Source of the DNA: Mucor racemosus
Taxonomy: Eukaryota; Mucoromycota; Mucoromycetes; Mucorales; Mucoraceae
Direction: 5' to 3'
Assembly (NCBI GenBank): GCA_027405735.1
Contig: JAPEHQ010000012.1
Coordinates: 1,302,001 to 1,366,000 of the forward strand
Length of the DNA stretch: 64,000 nt
Shown here: positions 24,030 through 36,827 of the stretch, piece after piece
How positions within the stretch are numbered: the stretch's first letter is position 1
Layout: every line of letters begins with the position of its first letter
Translations under genes and position numbers: made by a program
Notes under the pieces: model-generated
The model's database searches: none
What the model was told of the DNA's origin: nothing
The model's input: only the letters and a program-made list of their open reading frames with translations

Positions 24030-24590
24030 TTTCATGGTCCTCCCTGTGTGGGGAGTGCCGGTTGGGCTGTATCCAAGTAGATTTGCTTAAAAAGTGGGTT
24101 TTTAGCTCATCTGAGGGGTGCTTCCACATCACTTGTTGTCCAGTATGTGCGATTGTGCGCGTGCCGAGGTATAGCAATTTCGGGGCTTATCTATGAGGTT
24201 ACTTCTACGACCCTTTTCTTTTTTGGAAACAGATGGGCTCTCACTTTCTCGTAGTTGTTTCTGTCAGTATCATTGTAAATCTAATTTGCTTTGAGAAGCC
24301 AAGAAGGGTTCCATTGGTCTCTGTAATGGAGTGCCGGATATAGTGATTTCCAAGTAGTTTTGCTTAAACAGTGGGCTTTTAGCTCATCCGAGGGGTGCTT
24401 CCACATCACTTGCTGTCTTGAAGTGTTAGCTTTCGCGCATGCTTTGAGATAGTAAATTCGGGGCTTTTCTATAAAGTTATCATCTATGTCCACTTACTTT
24501 TTTGGAAACAGACGAACTCTCACTTTCCCGTAGTTGTTTCTGTCAGTATCATTGTGAATTCAATTCAATTTGAGAAGCCAAGAAGAGTTC
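24030..24590. repeat. 276-bp tandem duplication, diverged
   Basis: Two head-to-tail copies offset by 276 bp (GAGTGCCGG at 24053 and 24329). Conserved blocks include AGCTCATC.GAGGGGTGCTT, CCACATCACTTG, TTTTTTGGAAACAGA and TAGTTGTTTCTGTCAGTATC. Copies are roughly 80% alike by eye. The minus strand of both reads WKHPSDELK but neither copy holds a complete ORF. Its GC content is visibly higher than that of the flanks. Confidence 0.7.
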
Positions 24591-25319
24591 ATTTTTTATA
24601 TTAATTTAAATGAAAATTCCTTTTTTTTTTTTTAATAAATAAATAATAGAATATTTTGCTTGATCTTTAAATTTTATAATGTCTTTTATGAACATCATAT
24701 GTAAATGTATAAATAATTCACATTAATTAAATAAAAAAATGCAATTGCTATCTAAACATGTTGTTGCCTTGAAAATTTGATGACTTCAAAACTGAAAGTA
24801 ACTCTTTTAAAAATGAACTAATGTTTGATTCCTAGAATACTACTATACAATGTACTTTACAATGTACTTTTATTTGAAGGGCCGAGGATTGAAATGTCAT
24901 CTGTTGAAAAGCCCTTTATTCTGAAATCAAACTTTTACAGCAAGTAGAGTAAATATTCCTACTTTAATAGTATAGCAAATGGTTTTGTGTTTGGTAAACG
25001 TCAATATCCGATAAAAAGGCATAACGGAATGGCGTACCCTTCTGGCGCGCCCTGCGTACTCTCAACCTGAATTCTGAACCGCAAACTGATATATAGCAAA
25101 ACAAAAAATATAATGATGATTTCAATAACATAATGAATACTCGAGATACTTTTAATTTGAAGTTTATGCAATTGTGAGGATGCAGAAACTCTTTAAACAT
25201 CTTAAGCATCCAATTTTGTGACGTGCACGATAGTTGCATTGTTGCATCTAGCTCATGCGCAACACAACGAAATCCAAACTCTTTTTCGTGGTTTTCCCGA
25301 GAGCTCTTTTACTCACACT
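24591..25319. other. Intergenic, nothing recognised
   Basis: AT-rich leader region before the Rogdi-like gene. It contains a direct repeat ACAATGTACTTT at 24847-24870 and otherwise no recognisable gene or RNA. Confidence 0.5.
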
Positions 25320-26635
25320 ATGCACAAAACCGAGGAAAATGAAACAGCAGTAATGTATAAAGAACTTAATAAAGAATCAACTATATAAATAAATCTTACG
25401 ATACACTTTGATTAGGTTAAACAAAGAGAATGGCTTCTTCACGATATAATTCCGCCTATGCTAGAAAAGATAAAAGTGCAACTCGAGGTAATAAACAATA
25501 TCTGACGATTTCATACCGTTCAATAAAAGAATATATATACAAATTTAGAAAAGCCAAAATATTTTGACAAGCCAAAGTAACTATAAACATAGTTTTCGAT
25601 AATACATTACTAATAATTAACGAATAAAAAAAAAGCCAAAACAGACTCTTTACCGCTCACACAGTGAGTATGAAACGAATACAAATGGAATACATCAGGT
25701 GCTAATCAGAAGCTATAGAAATGAAACAATTAAAGGATTTATTACTCTGACTGGCTCACATATTACAAAAGCGGTATTCATATATATATTGAATTTGTGA
25801 GTAAAAAGAAGCATAATATTGATCTTGTGAACTTTCGACATCTAGGAACTTCAAATCAAATTGGCCAATTACCATCAAGATTCACCCATCAAAGCTACCA
25901 TTACAAACGCAGTTCCTTATTTTTTGGAGCAGGTAAAAAAGCATATTTAACTGTTCATATTAAATCTAAATTAATGAATGGAAAAGGCACAACAAGCAAT
26001 CAACTATATATCACTGGCCATGAATCGAGTAGAAACATTTAGTATGCCATCATACAAACAAGCAACTATTGAGGTATTTTTAAGCATACATTATGAGATA
26101 TTAAATATCGATTTAACCAAAATGTTGGGATATTAGCTTTTAGAGGACATGTATCAATATGTGGACCGTGCGCTCCATGCATTTGATTATCCAAATGAAG
26201 CACTTTTATTCCCTTATAAAGTGTGCCACCCAAAAGTATATTAAAAGCATATGAGAAAAATGACCCATTGTACTGATGTATGAATTTAGTTTTTTAGCCC
26301 ACCTTTAAAACAAGACCTAGTAATTGAATTTTGTATTCAAGATGTATATATTGCATGCAACATTTATGCTCTTGATTATAATTTTTTAAAGCATGGTACA
26401 AAAGCAGGATCTGACAATCAACATTCGTTTGTGTAAACTTATAGTATTTTTTGATAATATGACACAATGTTGAATATATTTAAATAGGACTTACAAGGAC
26501 AAACCTGTCATGATATTGGAAGAAGTCAAAACGCAAACACAATCACCTACACTAACGGAATTAAAAGGCATATTAAAACAAGTTTTGGAATGGTGTCAAA
26601 CTTACAAGCAAATGTTGCTTCAAATCGAAGTGTAA
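25320..26635 (+). CDS. Rogdi/Rav2 homologue (RAVE-type V-ATPase assembly factor), nine exons
   Basis: Exons 25320-25349, 25416-25487, 25530-25576, 25665-25773, 25846-25932, 25987-26073, 26137-26220, 26290-26426, 26488-26635; 266 aa, close to animal Rogdi (287 aa). Ordered matches are REWLLHDIIPPMLEKI (animal FRWLLHDEV), ETIKGFITLTGSHITKA (VKGVLTLQGDALSQA), FLEQAQQAINYISLA, FFSPPLKQDLVIEF (MFAPALPSDLLVNV) and a closing PVMILEEVKTQTQ helix region. In yeast, Rav2 is part of RAVE, which reassembles the vacuolar V-ATPase. All junctions close in frame; exon 3 boundaries and the exon 8 donor (GTTTGT) are the least certain. Because the exons are 30-150 nt, no long ORF marks the gene, and the one sizeable ORF here (25797-26042) runs through introns in the wrong frame. 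Confidence 0.75.
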
Positions 26636-27418
26636 AATAGTAATAATAAAAAAATACCAAAAGAGTGTTGAAATAACATCTGTTTTTCTTTCTTTCGGAT
26701 AATCAACCATGTGGACAGATGTAAAGACCACCAGATTTAAAGTTATCCGCTTTTCCTTTTACTGATATGCTATGCAGCATATAATCATGTCATTGAAAAT
26801 ATGAAACTATTGCATGCTTTCCATAAATCAAAATTTGTTTATATGAATTAATTTATATATAATCGTTAAAATTGAATCAGAAAAAAAAATGTTGAGTAAA
26901 TTGCGTATAAAAATAATTAAAATCAACAATGAAAAGTATCGATTGTATGGCAATCCCTTCTGAAACTTACGAATGCATTTATTTTTAAATAAAACATGCA
27001 ATTGAATAATGTGGTAACATTATTTTGACCCTATATTTATTTGTTTATTCAGAGAATAATATAGCTTTATATTGCTTTATTTGTTTTTTAGTCATAATTA
27101 ACGGTATGAATGCTAGTATAATCAAAAAGGTTCGAACCCAGGTATGATAGGCATATGCTGCATCATCTGTGAGCTCCGCCTACAAATTGAGACACACAGA
27201 AAGTTTCCTCGTTTCAGTTGTCAGGGCATAATAGATGGCTCATAGGCAAGTATAAATCATTGCCTTCCATATTTGTTCACATTAACTTAATTTAAATAAA
27301 GTGGTAATGCCAACTTGTATAATTTTCTTTCTTGTTGCCTTTTTACTTTTTCTGCTTTTGCTTCTTTTCTCTCTCGCTTTCTTTGTTCCTTTGATTTTAT
27401 ATTGCAAAATTTATTATC
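26636..27418. other. Intergenic region and bZIP leader
   Basis: AT-rich, with a pol III-like box cluster at about 27125-27195 (listed separately) and a strongly T/C-rich leader (27325-27395) before the bZIP start. Confidence 0.5.
27125..27195 (-). ncRNA. tRNA-like / SINE-like pol III promoter remnant
   Basis: On the minus strand a perfect B box (GGGTTCGAACC) is followed at once by TTTTT, and about 45 nt upstream lies an A-box-like AGCTCACAGATG. A full cloverleaf does not form: the T arm and acceptor do not pair. It may be a decayed tRNA or a tRNA-derived SINE head. Confidence 0.35.
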
Positions 27419-28949
27419 ATGGCATACATCAAAATCGATCCAGTTTTCCAAGAAGATCAAGAAGATTTATTAATGTCATATCTTAATTCAGATTATATGG
27501 CTCCCTCTACAGCTTTACATTCTCCAACCACCCCTAAATTAAGTTCAATTCAGGAATTAAATTATTCTACCACAATGGCCACATCAGGATTTGATGATAG
27601 TAAAAATAATTGGCATTCTACTCCCTCTACTCCAAACGACGATTTATTTCGTCAGCAGCAAGCAATTGCATCATGTCTTCATCCTGATGTTTTAAACGGT
27701 AATTTGCAATTCATAATCCCTAGCCATGATCAAATGCAACAACAATCAATTGTTGCTTATATTGAAAATACAACATCAAATATGATGTATGCACCCCAAT
27801 ACTTTCCTTCACAACAGCAACAACAACAACAGCAGTATCAATATCAGCAGCATCAACTCTTACAGCAGCGACCTGCATCTCCAAGATCTTTAAGTTCCTA
27901 TTCATCATCTTCCGATAGTGAACAACCCAAAAAGAAACGTGGGCGTAAAAAGCGTGATTCATGTCATAGCGTTGCCTCCTCAAATAGTTGTGGAAGTTTG
28001 ACCCCTCCTCCTACTTTTGCGTCCAATATGCCAATTGTCATTGCTCCTGCTCCTATAAAACATTTGCCTACTATTCTACCTGCTGCTAGTAATAACAATC
28101 AAATTCAAGATTCGGTAGTGTCTCGTAACCATGACAACCAAGAATCAAGTATTTCCACAGAGGAATCAGTAGCAGATACACAATCATCTCATATCCTCAA
28201 TCAAACTTATACTGGTTCTTCTGCTACTGCTCTTGGCTCCGCTGTCAACCCCAACACAGGTCTGCAAAAAGCTGCTACCCTTGCGAAACGTCAAGAAAGA
28301 TTAATCAAAAATAGAGCTGCAGCTTTACTTTCTCGCAAAAGAAAGCGTGAACATTTATCTGCTTTGGAGGAGCAATGCACGGATCTTACAAGTGTAAATC
28401 AGAGTTTATTGGATAAGGTTTCGCAATTGGAAAAAGAGAATTTAGAGTTAAAAAAGAAATTGGATGGAAAGCAGCAATATGTCACTACAGAGAAATTTAG
28501 TGGTGATATTATTTCAATGGTAAGGCATTCGATTTGTATGTAACCATTGGAACATTTATTAATGAGTTGTAAATTGTATAGATGATTTTATGTTATGTCG
28601 TTTTCATTATGTCGTTTTCTTCATATACTGAAGGTCTAGGAGGTTTATTCACAAATACTAAACTAGCTTATGATTTAATTGAAAGGTAAAGATTAAATGA
28701 AAACAAGCCCTCCCCCCCCCCCCCTCCAGAAAACAAACACTGACTGTGTGTAATGATTTTAGTTCTTCTACTTCTATTGCTACTGCCGCTAGTACATCTT
28801 TTCAATTAAAGTCATATCACGAAGAATGTACAGAAGACAAACAACAACGAAAACAAACATTCGTATTAACGTCTTCAAATTCAACCTTACCATCAACACG
28901 AACAATGAATCGTGTAAAGAGAGGTCAATTTCAAAGAGTGCCGTTATAA
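27419..28949 (+). CDS. bZIP transcription factor with membrane-like segment after the zipper
   Basis: Three exons 27419-28519, 28582-28685, 28763-28949; 463 aa. The long N-terminal half is rich in Ser/Gln/Asn/Pro, with a polyQ patch near residue 140 and a basic patch PKKKRGRKKR. The basic region LIKNRAAALLSRKRKREHL (N-x7-R spacing) is followed by heptad leucines for about four heptads. Exon 2 then encodes a hydrophobic run IISMMILCYVVFIMSFSSY, and the tail is Ser/Thr-rich. A hydrophobic segment shortly after the zipper is the layout of ER-anchored factors of the ATF6/CREB3 type, so it may be membrane-tethered; that is inference. If exon 2 is skipped, a soluble form ending just after the intron-1 donor would result. 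Confidence 0.85.
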
Positions 28950-30327
28950 TGGATAATATAACATCATATTCTTTTTCCTAATTAATTTTGCTATTTTATT
29001 TTATTTAATATTTGCTATAAGTTTATACGCTCATAGTAATTTTACTATGCACAAACATTCTCTTTTTATACATATTATCTTTCCCCTCCCCCCTTATTTC
29101 ATTTTGAAGGGGAATATAGTGTAACAAATACACAAAACATTTGCATACAATCATTATAATACTTTTACATTGAAAACAATAAAATCACCTGTACTTGAAG
29201 TAAATTACTTGCATTGGCTATATTTTATAAGACTTGAATTTAATAATATTCGATTTGTCAATGACAGAAGAATGTAGTTTTCATTAAATGCCTCGTTTTT
29301 AAGCGAAAGCCTCACCTATTGTATTCTAAGAACTGATGGAACTATAACTGACTATTTATGATTATAATTCCAAGTTTCTTAAAAATACCTGGTAGATATG
29401 TAGTAGTTTTGTAATATCACCGATTCATTAAAATCAAGTTTAGTAATTTTGGCTGAAAAGCATTATATTTTTTATATAGAAAAGTTATTAAACAAGTATT
29501 ATTGATAATAAAAGTATGATATGACGTTGAAGAATAAACAACGATTATATTTGTGAAGCACTTCTTTTCCAGAACTTACCGATTTATAAAAAAATCGATA
29601 CAGTAAATCGTTTTATTATATATATACTTCAGATATATGTATCTTCTGACATATATATTAGACATATTATACAATACTTATTTAACACTAAATCTGATTA
29701 CTTTATAGTCATTTCTGAACAAATAAATTTGATTTCATAAACTGTACAATATTTTTTAATACAAAATGCAAAAAAAAAACTGTATATATAATATACACTA
29801 ATACAGATAAGTAATAAATGTAATATTGACGATAGTAGCTTTAAATACTATCATAATATCATTGTTATTTCTTGTAAATTGCCTTCGTCATAGGATATAA
29901 TGTTAAAAATGTAAATGTTTCTGCTTTCTTTTAAGAGATTTGATAGTTCAATACATATACCAGGCTAAAGATCCAATTAACATAATACGTAAATTGTGCA
30001 CTATTGCCAATAATATTTAAAACCCTTTAGGATTATTAGTGTCCAGAAGTATAAAAATTGTCAGTTTAATTCATTAAGAGGACAGCACCGGATCTTTTTT
30101 GTATTATGTCTGTTAATGTAACGACATCAGCTAAATATCTACATATATGACCTATTACTTGATTCTAGGCGCGTTTTTAATGGATTGATAACACATTAAT
30201 TCATTACCTGAAAAATGCTGGTTTTGGCTAATTTAAGGCTATTTCTAATTTTAAATGGTATGCTGAACAGCAAAACCTATTAGAAAAAAAGTGGGCGTTT
30301 GATTCATATGATTTAACCAGTAAACCA
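28950..30327. other. 1.4 kb AT-rich intergenic region
   Basis: No gene, RNA or repeat recognised. It lies between the bZIP gene and the outer (right-type) end of element X copy 2. Confidence 0.55.
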
Positions 30328-33300
30328 CACCACAGCCGACCTGTGCCGCACAAGATGATTTCATTATGCCCAGATGGGCTGCACACTATAACCTAAGCTG
30401 TTCCTGTGCGCACTGAATATGGCCAAAACGATAACAAGATGCACACGGGCACAACAAAAGAAACTGCACACGAGCATAACGAAAAGCCTGTATGTGCAGG
30501 ATTATAGATTCTGCCCGTGTGCATAATATTAATCCCATGTGTGCGTAATAATATAATTGCCCATAAACATATCATTGTCCCTATTTGTGCATAATAATAA
30601 AATCTGACCATGAGCATGATGAGCTGATTGTATGGGCACAAATTGGTTTGTACATGAGCATCGTGCTGTTCTCAAAATTTCATTGCATTTTTTTACTGGA
30701 ATGGATTTTTAAATTACATTTGTTTTTATTAATACAGATTATAGACAATACAATTCAATACATTGTTGTTGTAGAGCAATACATGCAACAGCCAATATAT
30801 TTACGCTTATCATCATTTGTAAATATGCTTATAGCTATAATGTTTACAGCAACAATGGTTTTTGCTCGAGCATAAAATTAAATAATACCTAATGCTTAAA
30901 TTTACATGCAAGTCAAATCTAAGATTATAAATGTTACGATGTTACTTTATCATACATAAAATTTAACAAATTAACCTTCTTTATACTTACTATTTTAGTT
31001 TACGATTGTCAGCTGTAAAAAGATTTGTTTTCAAGTACAGTATATACGGTATATACAATCAAAACTATCGTAATTAGGCAAGACGTTAGATTGCTCTGTT
31101 TTTTTGTGTTTCTATATCATTTGAAATTTTATCACTTTCCTGGAACATTTCGTGAATTTGTAACCAGTTCTAGCTTTTCATTGAATAGATATAAATATCA
31201 TTGCCTTCGATTTGATTTGGTAATGAAGAAATACTTCCAACAATACAGTAGTAAATAATGCTATTTGATCTTAGAATGCAGTTAATTATAAATAAAAATA
31301 TCAGCCTCTAATATAACGACTGCTACCTATATCAAAAACATTAGTCCCTTATGTTAGCATGCGTATTCAGATGAAAGAAAAGAATATCAGCTTGATAGTC
31401 GGATATGCCGCCATATCAAACGGTGAATAATATACTTGGAATATGAAAACAAAAAGAGAGAAACAACACACGCAGAAAAGGATTTTCAAGGCTTTACATT
31501 ATCCAGCGCAATTAAAACCCTGCTAAATTGCACATTTCAATCAATGTAAAAGCAGCATTACAGCGCATCAATCCATAAACTAAGCAAAATAGGCAATATC
31601 TGTTACTATAATAGAAACATAAAATTTTCTGCTAGAAAAACCGTCTGTCATATCATAGATTCATTAGAAAATTGCAAAAGCGAGCCCGTAGAGCGACGAC
31701 GCAATTGAGCATAGCAAGATTGAAAGGCTAAATCTTTTATACTATGGTATATATCTAAGTTTTAAATAAAAAAGCGGGTTTTTTTAAACTTTTCTTATAT
31801 TTAACCACGTACGGTCTGAAAATTCAGTTTTTGTAGCGGACATTTCCGGGGCTCGTTTTATCCTTACCAACACTCATGATTTTGATCAAAAAATAGAAAA
31901 ATCAAATTTTGATACCAAAATCAACGTTTAAATATACTACATTATGAGAGAAAATTGTAGCCATGACTAATACACATTTTATAAAATCTTAATATTAAAT
32001 GTTAAGTAATGAAAATCTGTAGTTTTGGCCCAAAAACGGTTTTTGGATTAAAGGATTTTCTTGTAATATTTTACAATAAAAATGTTTGTTATTTTTTATT
32101 CAGCAAATAGAGCGCTAAACTCTCTATATGTGTGTATTTTTTGTTTTTATAATTGGTAGTGTAATTAACTCTAGATTTGCAAAATCAAAAAAAAAATTTA
32201 AAAAATGCCAAAATTGATGATCTGGACAAAAATAATTTTCTAAATTAATATTCCGCTTATAAGCTTTGTTAGTCTTAAAAATAAGAGATTTTATTATACT
32301 TGTAAACTTTTTCAAGAATTTACGATGCTGTACCCACTTGATTCAAACTTATTACTGTAAACCTTTATACATGTTAATCTAGTGTGGTAGTTTATTTGAT
32401 GAAAATATAGTCTTACTTTATAATTACTGCGCTAGAGGTGATTTGCATTAAGTTTGTTTTTACTCTTACCTCTCCAATATTATCATAAACATAAATATGG
32501 CCATCACTGGAGCCTACTGCCGCCTTTTTATCCTTCTCTTTGTCCCCAGCCCCAAGCCAATTTATTCAATGCTTTACCAGAACAAACTTAGGTACTTACA
32601 AATCGTTCCTCGGTATTTGCATTCAAATTCCATAAATTAAATTAACTGGTTCCATTTACAGTAGTATCAAACGTATCAATAGCACGCCTTATGATAAATG
32701 CCAATCTAAACTTAGAAATATCCCATTGTCATTGTTATATAGTAAGCTATGAAAAGCTTGATTTTTAATAATAATACAGTAATTAAATAAAAACCCAAGA
32801 TGATACTAATAGCATATGGTGAGTATTTAAGATCTAAATAAGTTTGATAAAGTATGATGCTCTTAAACCCTTTTAAAAATCCTAAGGCAAACAGATCACC
32901 TTGATCCTGTAATTTCTATCCAGCAAAATATTGCGATTTCCATTACACAATGAATGCACCTTTTATATATCTTGACCTCGATGTACATTGGGTATCAGTT
33001 TTTTACCAGTTGTATTTTCTCTGTTTCGTTAATATTCAGTCATATTGAGCGATGATTTGTAGCATTACCAAAAAAAAAGAATAAATGCTTCAAGGGTTTT
33101 CTGCATATCAAATTATGCGATTTAGTAGCAATCATCGTACTTTACTATGCTTTTTGAAGAACCTGTTGATGGTAGTCATATTAATTAGTACTCTCATTCA
33201 AAAGTAAACTTTGCTTTATACATTTACATTCACCCATTCAATACATGACATTGCATTTATCATGCGTTATATCGATATACCAACGTCATCTTGATTCGAT

Positions 33301-34779
33301 GCATTTGAAAATTAAATGCCTGAATTACACTTGAGCCACCACCAGATATCGCCACAAAAAAATCTCGTACAGGTCTACGAAGCATCACGATTTGGATCAC
33401 TTTTTTGTGTTCATAGATCTGAGCTCTCTCACACATTCATAGATTTCTGAACCGTATTTCTATCTATTCAATTTAACTGAAATATATTGAACGCCGACAT
33501 CGTACTTGATAAAACGCCTTATTTTATTGCGAGTCAGCACACCTAATGTGATGCTACGTAGGTTAGTATCAGCAGTTGAATCAGATAAATTAGAGATTAG
33601 ACAATCACTTTTAAGACAATCACTTTTAATAGCTCTGATTGCGCACCATGAGCTAATAATAGACCGTTATTATAGATACGCTAATTATGGATGACGAGTT
33701 GACTTTAATGGACGAACGACTCGATTATCAATACAAACGAAATATTAAAGTCAAATATAGTAATTGAATGAACAAGAGACGATAAACCATGTAAATTAGC
33801 ATAATTGAATTGTTTCGAGCGTTTTGAACTTAATACGTCTTTACTTTTGACCTATAAAAATTGATTTATTAGTAAAATCAATTAACAAGCTAATAAGTAA
33901 TAATTATGGTGTACCTTTGATAGTTGTTGGTAGTAGTGATATACAAGACAACATCTCGTTTTCCTCTTCTTGGCTGTTGGCCACTAAATAGAAACAAATG
34001 TTGTTTTTTAGAAACTAAATAGATTAACAAGAGTTTATTCATTCATTTATTTATTCAAACCAAGTCAATACTATACATACTTCTATAATCACCAATTTTT
34101 CTGCAGGTAAATATCAAGAAGTTTAGACCAAAAATACAATGATTATAACGTAGATGATGGAACAAAATGATTAAGTCTTGGATGCTTTTTTTGCTCGATA
34201 AAAATATTATAATGCGTCCGAACATTAACAGTTAATAATTCATTTCCAAATAAACAATAGGAAAAACATGTATTTGTACCTGATACTTAATTCTAGTTTA
34301 TAAAAACAATTGGTCTTTTTGTTGTAGTTTTAAACGTAAATAAAAGAACTGAGGAAAGAGTTGGGAAGAAAAAAGAAAAAGAACTCTACATCAGTTGATT
34401 TTGTGTATTACAAACAGAAATTTACAAAGACGTAAATACTCTAGTGTGGCCAAACAGGTTGTTGTCGTTGTTGTTCCCATGTGGTCCCCAAAAGAAAAAC
34501 ATGAACAGAATTTTTTCAACCCCCAAATTTCAAATGGACATATCTCGTCTATAAGGCAATTCTGTTGAGTCAGAGTAGTAACTCACATCGGCTGTAAACC
34601 ATTCAAATCATCTTTGTTATTAATTATATTATGATTGATTGATATACTTTAGCAAATTGACTAAAAAACCTTGATCTCATTGCTCTGCTCATCTGGGCTG
34701 CCTGATCTGCACAAAATTTTCTATTCTGCCCATCTGTGCAGATCGCTATGCCCATGGGAAGCATAGTTTGGCCGTAGTG
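30328..34779 (-). mobile_element. Element X, copy 2 (inverted)
   Basis: Reverse-complement counterpart of 7127-11906, 4,452 bp long. The right-type end is mutated (CACCACAGCC instead of CACTACGGCC) at 30328; the left-type end GGCCGTAGTG at 34779 is intact. One 77-codon shadow reading is 73/77 identical between copies (31025-31258 versus 10970-11203), suggesting mid-90s percent nucleotide identity locally. It carries the same broken dynein intermediate-chain fragment, and shares with copy 1 the junction to repeat Y at its left-type end. Confidence 0.65.
32470..32657 (-). pseudogene. Decayed dynein intermediate-chain fragment, second copy
   Basis: Inverted counterpart of 9575-9760. It has the same internal stop in VST*VCSG and the same frame break before KKAAVGSSDGH, plus a 6-bp duplication (GGCTGG) after KLAWG and a Val-to-Ile change in the GHVYVY word. 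Shared lesions show that decay preceded duplication of the element. Confidence 0.6.
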
Positions 34780-36410
34780 GCAATGGAATTCTAAACTTAT
34801 ATCTCTGGATACTATTACAGCTGTAGTATATATTTTGAAGCTCGCAACCTATTTTGATCAATATTCATTGATTTCAAGCATTTTTCCAATGACTAAATTT
34901 CTTTTGAGCAGAAGAAAAGACTTTTTCTTCCAAAAACGTGTCCAAAAATCCTTCGAAAACAGCTGTTGGCTGATTAAATCAAGATATGTTCCTCCTACAT
35001 CTATTGCGAATTAAGTATAACTTTAAAATTCGATTTTGAACCAATATTTGATTTTATAAAAATTTTCAAAGAATGTCTGAAACAATTGATACAAAATAGT
35101 TTGACCACGTACAAATTTTCATTTATATACATCCACAGCAACTCAGGGAGGCTAAACCTTTTGCGATTATATTGACTAAAAATGACAAAGTTTGACAAAG
35201 TTTGACCAAGTTTGACCACGTTTGACTTATAATTAATTATTAAAAATTGAACACCTATATTGAGGCTTAATTTTTTGTATTCAACAGGTAGGTCTAACTC
35301 TACGCTACTCTGTAATTTTTGTTTCGGCAAAAAATATTGATTTTTCGTCGAGATAATCAAAATAATAGCTATCGTCACAGCTTAAACCCTATAGTAACGG
35401 GGCTCCAAAATCAATTCGAAAAAAACGATCAAAAATGATTCAAAAAACAAAATTGTTTAAATGCTCGTGAACTGCAAAGTAAGTAGACCTAGCGAATTAA
35501 ATGGTTTTTGTACAGTTTTAAATTCTGCATCCATCTATATAAAATTTGGAAAAATGTTTCACGTAAAATTTTGCGCAAAATGCAATTGAAATTTTGAAGG
35601 TTTTTTGAAGATAAACGTCACTTTTTATAATCATAATTAAAATATAATAAATTAAAATAATGCGCAACAAAATTATCTATCGATCGAGCTATTGCAAAAT
35701 GTTGTAGCTACATTTTTCGTAGAGAAAACGAGATTTTTGTCCAAATTTTTTTGAAATTCAGAATTTGGGATGAGGGTATACAAGGGGAAAATGGACGCCA
35801 GAAATAGAGGTACCTTTTTGTACACATTTTTGAGGATATCTCCACGAAAAATCAATATTTTGAAAAAAATTAAATTGGGTCTAAGAGAACTCAATGCGCT
35901 TGATGATATGAATGTGAAAAAAGCGTTGCTCAATTTAACGAATATTTTGAAATTTGTCTGCAAATATACCAAAAAAATGAAAAAAAAATAAAAGTGTTCA
36001 GAATTTTTTCATACTTAAATATGTTATAAAGTATCTTCAAAAAAGTAAGTTTTATTATTAAAAAGTATTGGTATAACTTAATTTTTCATAGAGATATGGA
36101 GCCTCAAAGTTTTTGATTTTTAGCAATGAAATACGCGTAAAAATCTGAAACATTAGCACTGAAAAATTAATACCACCTGCAAAAAGTAGTATATTTCCGG
36201 ATACTCATTTTTGGATTAAAGTTGAACATTTCAGGTACATTGTCATATAATTTTTTCTTGGTGTTGTTTAGTGAAATATATTTTTTAGCAATGATGAAAA
36301 GTCGGGCCCAGTTTTTAAGGAAAAAGTAATGAAATTTTACTCGTTTTTGAGTCTTCCGTGAGATATGCAATAAATCTAAAAACAGGTGTGCTAATATGAC
36401 TTGCAGTAAG
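34780..36410 (+). repeat. Repeat family Y, copy B
   Basis: Inverted counterpart of copy A. The conserved peptide (EFGMRVYKGKMDARN core) reads on the plus strand at 35755-35991. It lacks about 600 bp present in A (junction near 35170-35210, beside tandem GTTTGACCAAGTTTGACC-type words). The left side abuts the CACTA end of element X copy 2, the same junction as in copy A. Confidence 0.78.
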
Positions 36411-36827
36411 TTACGAATATACATCATATTTATTAAAGAATAGGGAAATAAAATATAAAAGCTGATGAAAGGCAATCATAATTCTCGTATTACTGACCAA
36501 ACCCCTAGGTCCTGTATTTTTCCTTACTTGTTTATTGTTTATATATCTCTTTTTATATCAATTTACTTGTAGCTATAGTTGAAATCCACAATAAAACATT
36601 AATTTCAATATCCCAAGCGAGATAGGGCTCTACATACAAATAATTATATTATGTTTTTTGTTGCCCAAAGTCTGATAAAGAATTCAAAAAAAAAAATTTT
36701 TAAGAAAAAAGCTTTATTTCAATTTTATGACATACAAACCACATCTAAGAATAGAAGCCCCTGTACATATTGTGAATAAATGAACAGCAATTCAACAATA
36801 GGGTACCTTTATAAAAATACATACAAT
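36411..36827. other. Thiolase downstream region
   Basis: AT-rich 3' flank of the minus-strand thiolase gene with an A run at 36687-36702. No other feature seen. Confidence 0.5.

Noticed and set aside
25797..26042. 81-codon ORF and an apparent one-base frameshift in the Rogdi-like gene
   Set aside because: The ORF runs across introns in the wrong frame. Using GTATTC..TCTAG and GTAAAA..AAAAG introns joins the Rogdi-like exons in frame, so no frameshift is needed.
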